Shown here piece by piece: positions 63,708-64,000 of a stretch of DNA of 64,000 nt. Source of the stretch: Psychromonas ossibalaenae ATCC BAA-1528 (GTDB lineage Bacteria > Pseudomonadota > Gammaproteobacteria > Enterobacterales > Psychromonadaceae). The position numbers and the translations under genes are program-made. The stretch's first letter is position 1. The number at the start of each line of letters is the position of its first letter. The stretch spans positions 1 through 64,000 of the forward strand of contig NZ_KB906986.1 of the NCBI RefSeq assembly GCF_000381745.1. Reading direction: 5' to 3'. The notes under the pieces were generated by a model, which had not been told where the DNA came from, did no database searches, and saw only the letters and a program-made list of their open reading frames with translations.

Positions 63708-64000
63708 ATGCGTATTAGTGACTCTAACATTCAACTATGGTCCAACAGCGGTAAAAAAATAGAGACTCAGCAGGAAACACAACAACGTACCCTGTCCGTA
63801 GAGGCACCAGAAACACAAATTAATAATATTGGTTCACAACTGACATTAAACCAGACCTATAGCGCTCGTTATCTGGCAAAAAAGCAGCTGGAAAGTCAAA
63901 GCATTAGTGAAGTCACATCTGCAGATAAAAATGAAAAAACTAAAATAACCAATGAGCAGGCTGTTAACGAGGTGGTTTCCGGACTTCTTAATAAGCAGGT
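63708..64000 (+). CDS. Unknown protein, N-terminal part (cut by window edge), putative flagellar regulon
   Basis: The frame is open from ATG 63708 to the right edge (97 codons seen). GAAGG lies 7 bases upstream of the ATG. The visible part is polar and rich in Q, S, T and N (opening MRISDSNIQLWSNSGKK), with no signal peptide or membrane helix and no domain I recognise; it is likely disordered here. The sigma-28 promoter in front argues that it is expressed late in flagellar assembly with motility or chemotaxis genes. The rest of the gene is needed to say more. Confidence 0.7.
   Translation, partial: MRISDSNIQLWSNSGKKIETQQETQQRTLSVEAPETQINNIGSQLTLNQTYSARYLAKKQLESQSISEVTSADKNEKTKITNEQAVNEVVSGLLNKQ

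Noticed and set aside
1-64000. tRNA or rRNA genes
   Set aside because: No cloverleaf with the TTC-A-Y arm pattern and no rRNA-like stretch was recognised by eye; a dedicated scan was not possible.

Overview
The window looks like chromosomal DNA of a marine, probably cold-adapted gammaproteobacterium. The gene mix fits Psychromonas or a close relative among the Vibrio/Shewanella/Moritella-type orders: a DUF3581 protein, a Na+/H+ and a Kef-type antiporter side by side, a BCCT transporter, chitin- and glucan-degrading secreted proteins, many c-di-GMP and two-component proteins, a PEP-CTERM protein and moderate-to-low GC. The genus is an inference from gene content, not a search result. No rRNA, tRNA, CRISPR array or phage region was seen.

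Layout. 1-8.8 kb: end of an IS630-type transposase, an inner-membrane acyltransferase, a dCache-like/GGDEF cyclase, two cation/proton antiporters and an ExaC-like aldehyde dehydrogenase. 8.9-13.3 kb: a FIST (NosP-like) sensor translationally coupled to a PAS-rich hybrid histidine kinase, facing a NarL-type response regulator; with the dehydrogenase this resembles the Pseudomonas NosP/NahK-ErcS' and exa neighbourhood. 13.4-25 kb: a periplasmic binding protein, a periplasmic cupin, a YeiL-like Crp regulator, a nucleoside phosphorylase-PnuC salvage operon, DUF3581, an orphan lipoprotein facing a ToxR/CadC-like regulator, a LysR/MFS divergent pair, a secreted phospholipase A2-like protein and a GNAT. 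25-38.5 kb: a GH19/chitin-binding gene split by one nonsense codon, a second binding protein, CpdB, a tiny candidate gene with its own promoter and hairpin, a HAD phosphatase, a RecX-like protein next to RadA, a PEP-CTERM protein behind a sigma-54 promoter, a secreted ParB-like protein, and a binding-protein pseudogene cut by a MITE. 38.7-48 kb: a GGDEF cyclase in an operon with a 5'-nucleotidase-like protein that has lost its metal ligands, a GntR-ABC operon with a clear operator, and a GH3 glucosidase lipoprotein. 48-64 kb: an HBM hybrid kinase with a REC-HD-GYP phosphodiesterase, an unidentified 436-residue protein, a VOC protein, an AraC/EamA pair, a eukaryotic-type hexokinase, a BCCT carrier, a DnaQ-like exonuclease with a cNMP/CBS/DUF294 protein, and the start of an unknown gene behind a textbook sigma-28 (FliA) promoter.

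How it fits together. Three themes recur. First, c-di-GMP and phosphorelay signalling: two cyclases with intact I-sites, one HD-GYP protein, two hybrid kinases and a NosP-like sensor. Second, polysaccharide and nucleotide scavenging at the cell surface: GH19, GH3, CpdB, PnuC with a phosphorylase, and hexokinase. Third, small non-coding mobile repeats: a family whose ends read TACCC...GGGTA, flanked by TA, in full, truncated and minimal forms. One copy has cut a gene, and removing it plus one TA restores the reading frame exactly, which fixes its ends and points to an IS630/Tc1-type transposase as the mover.
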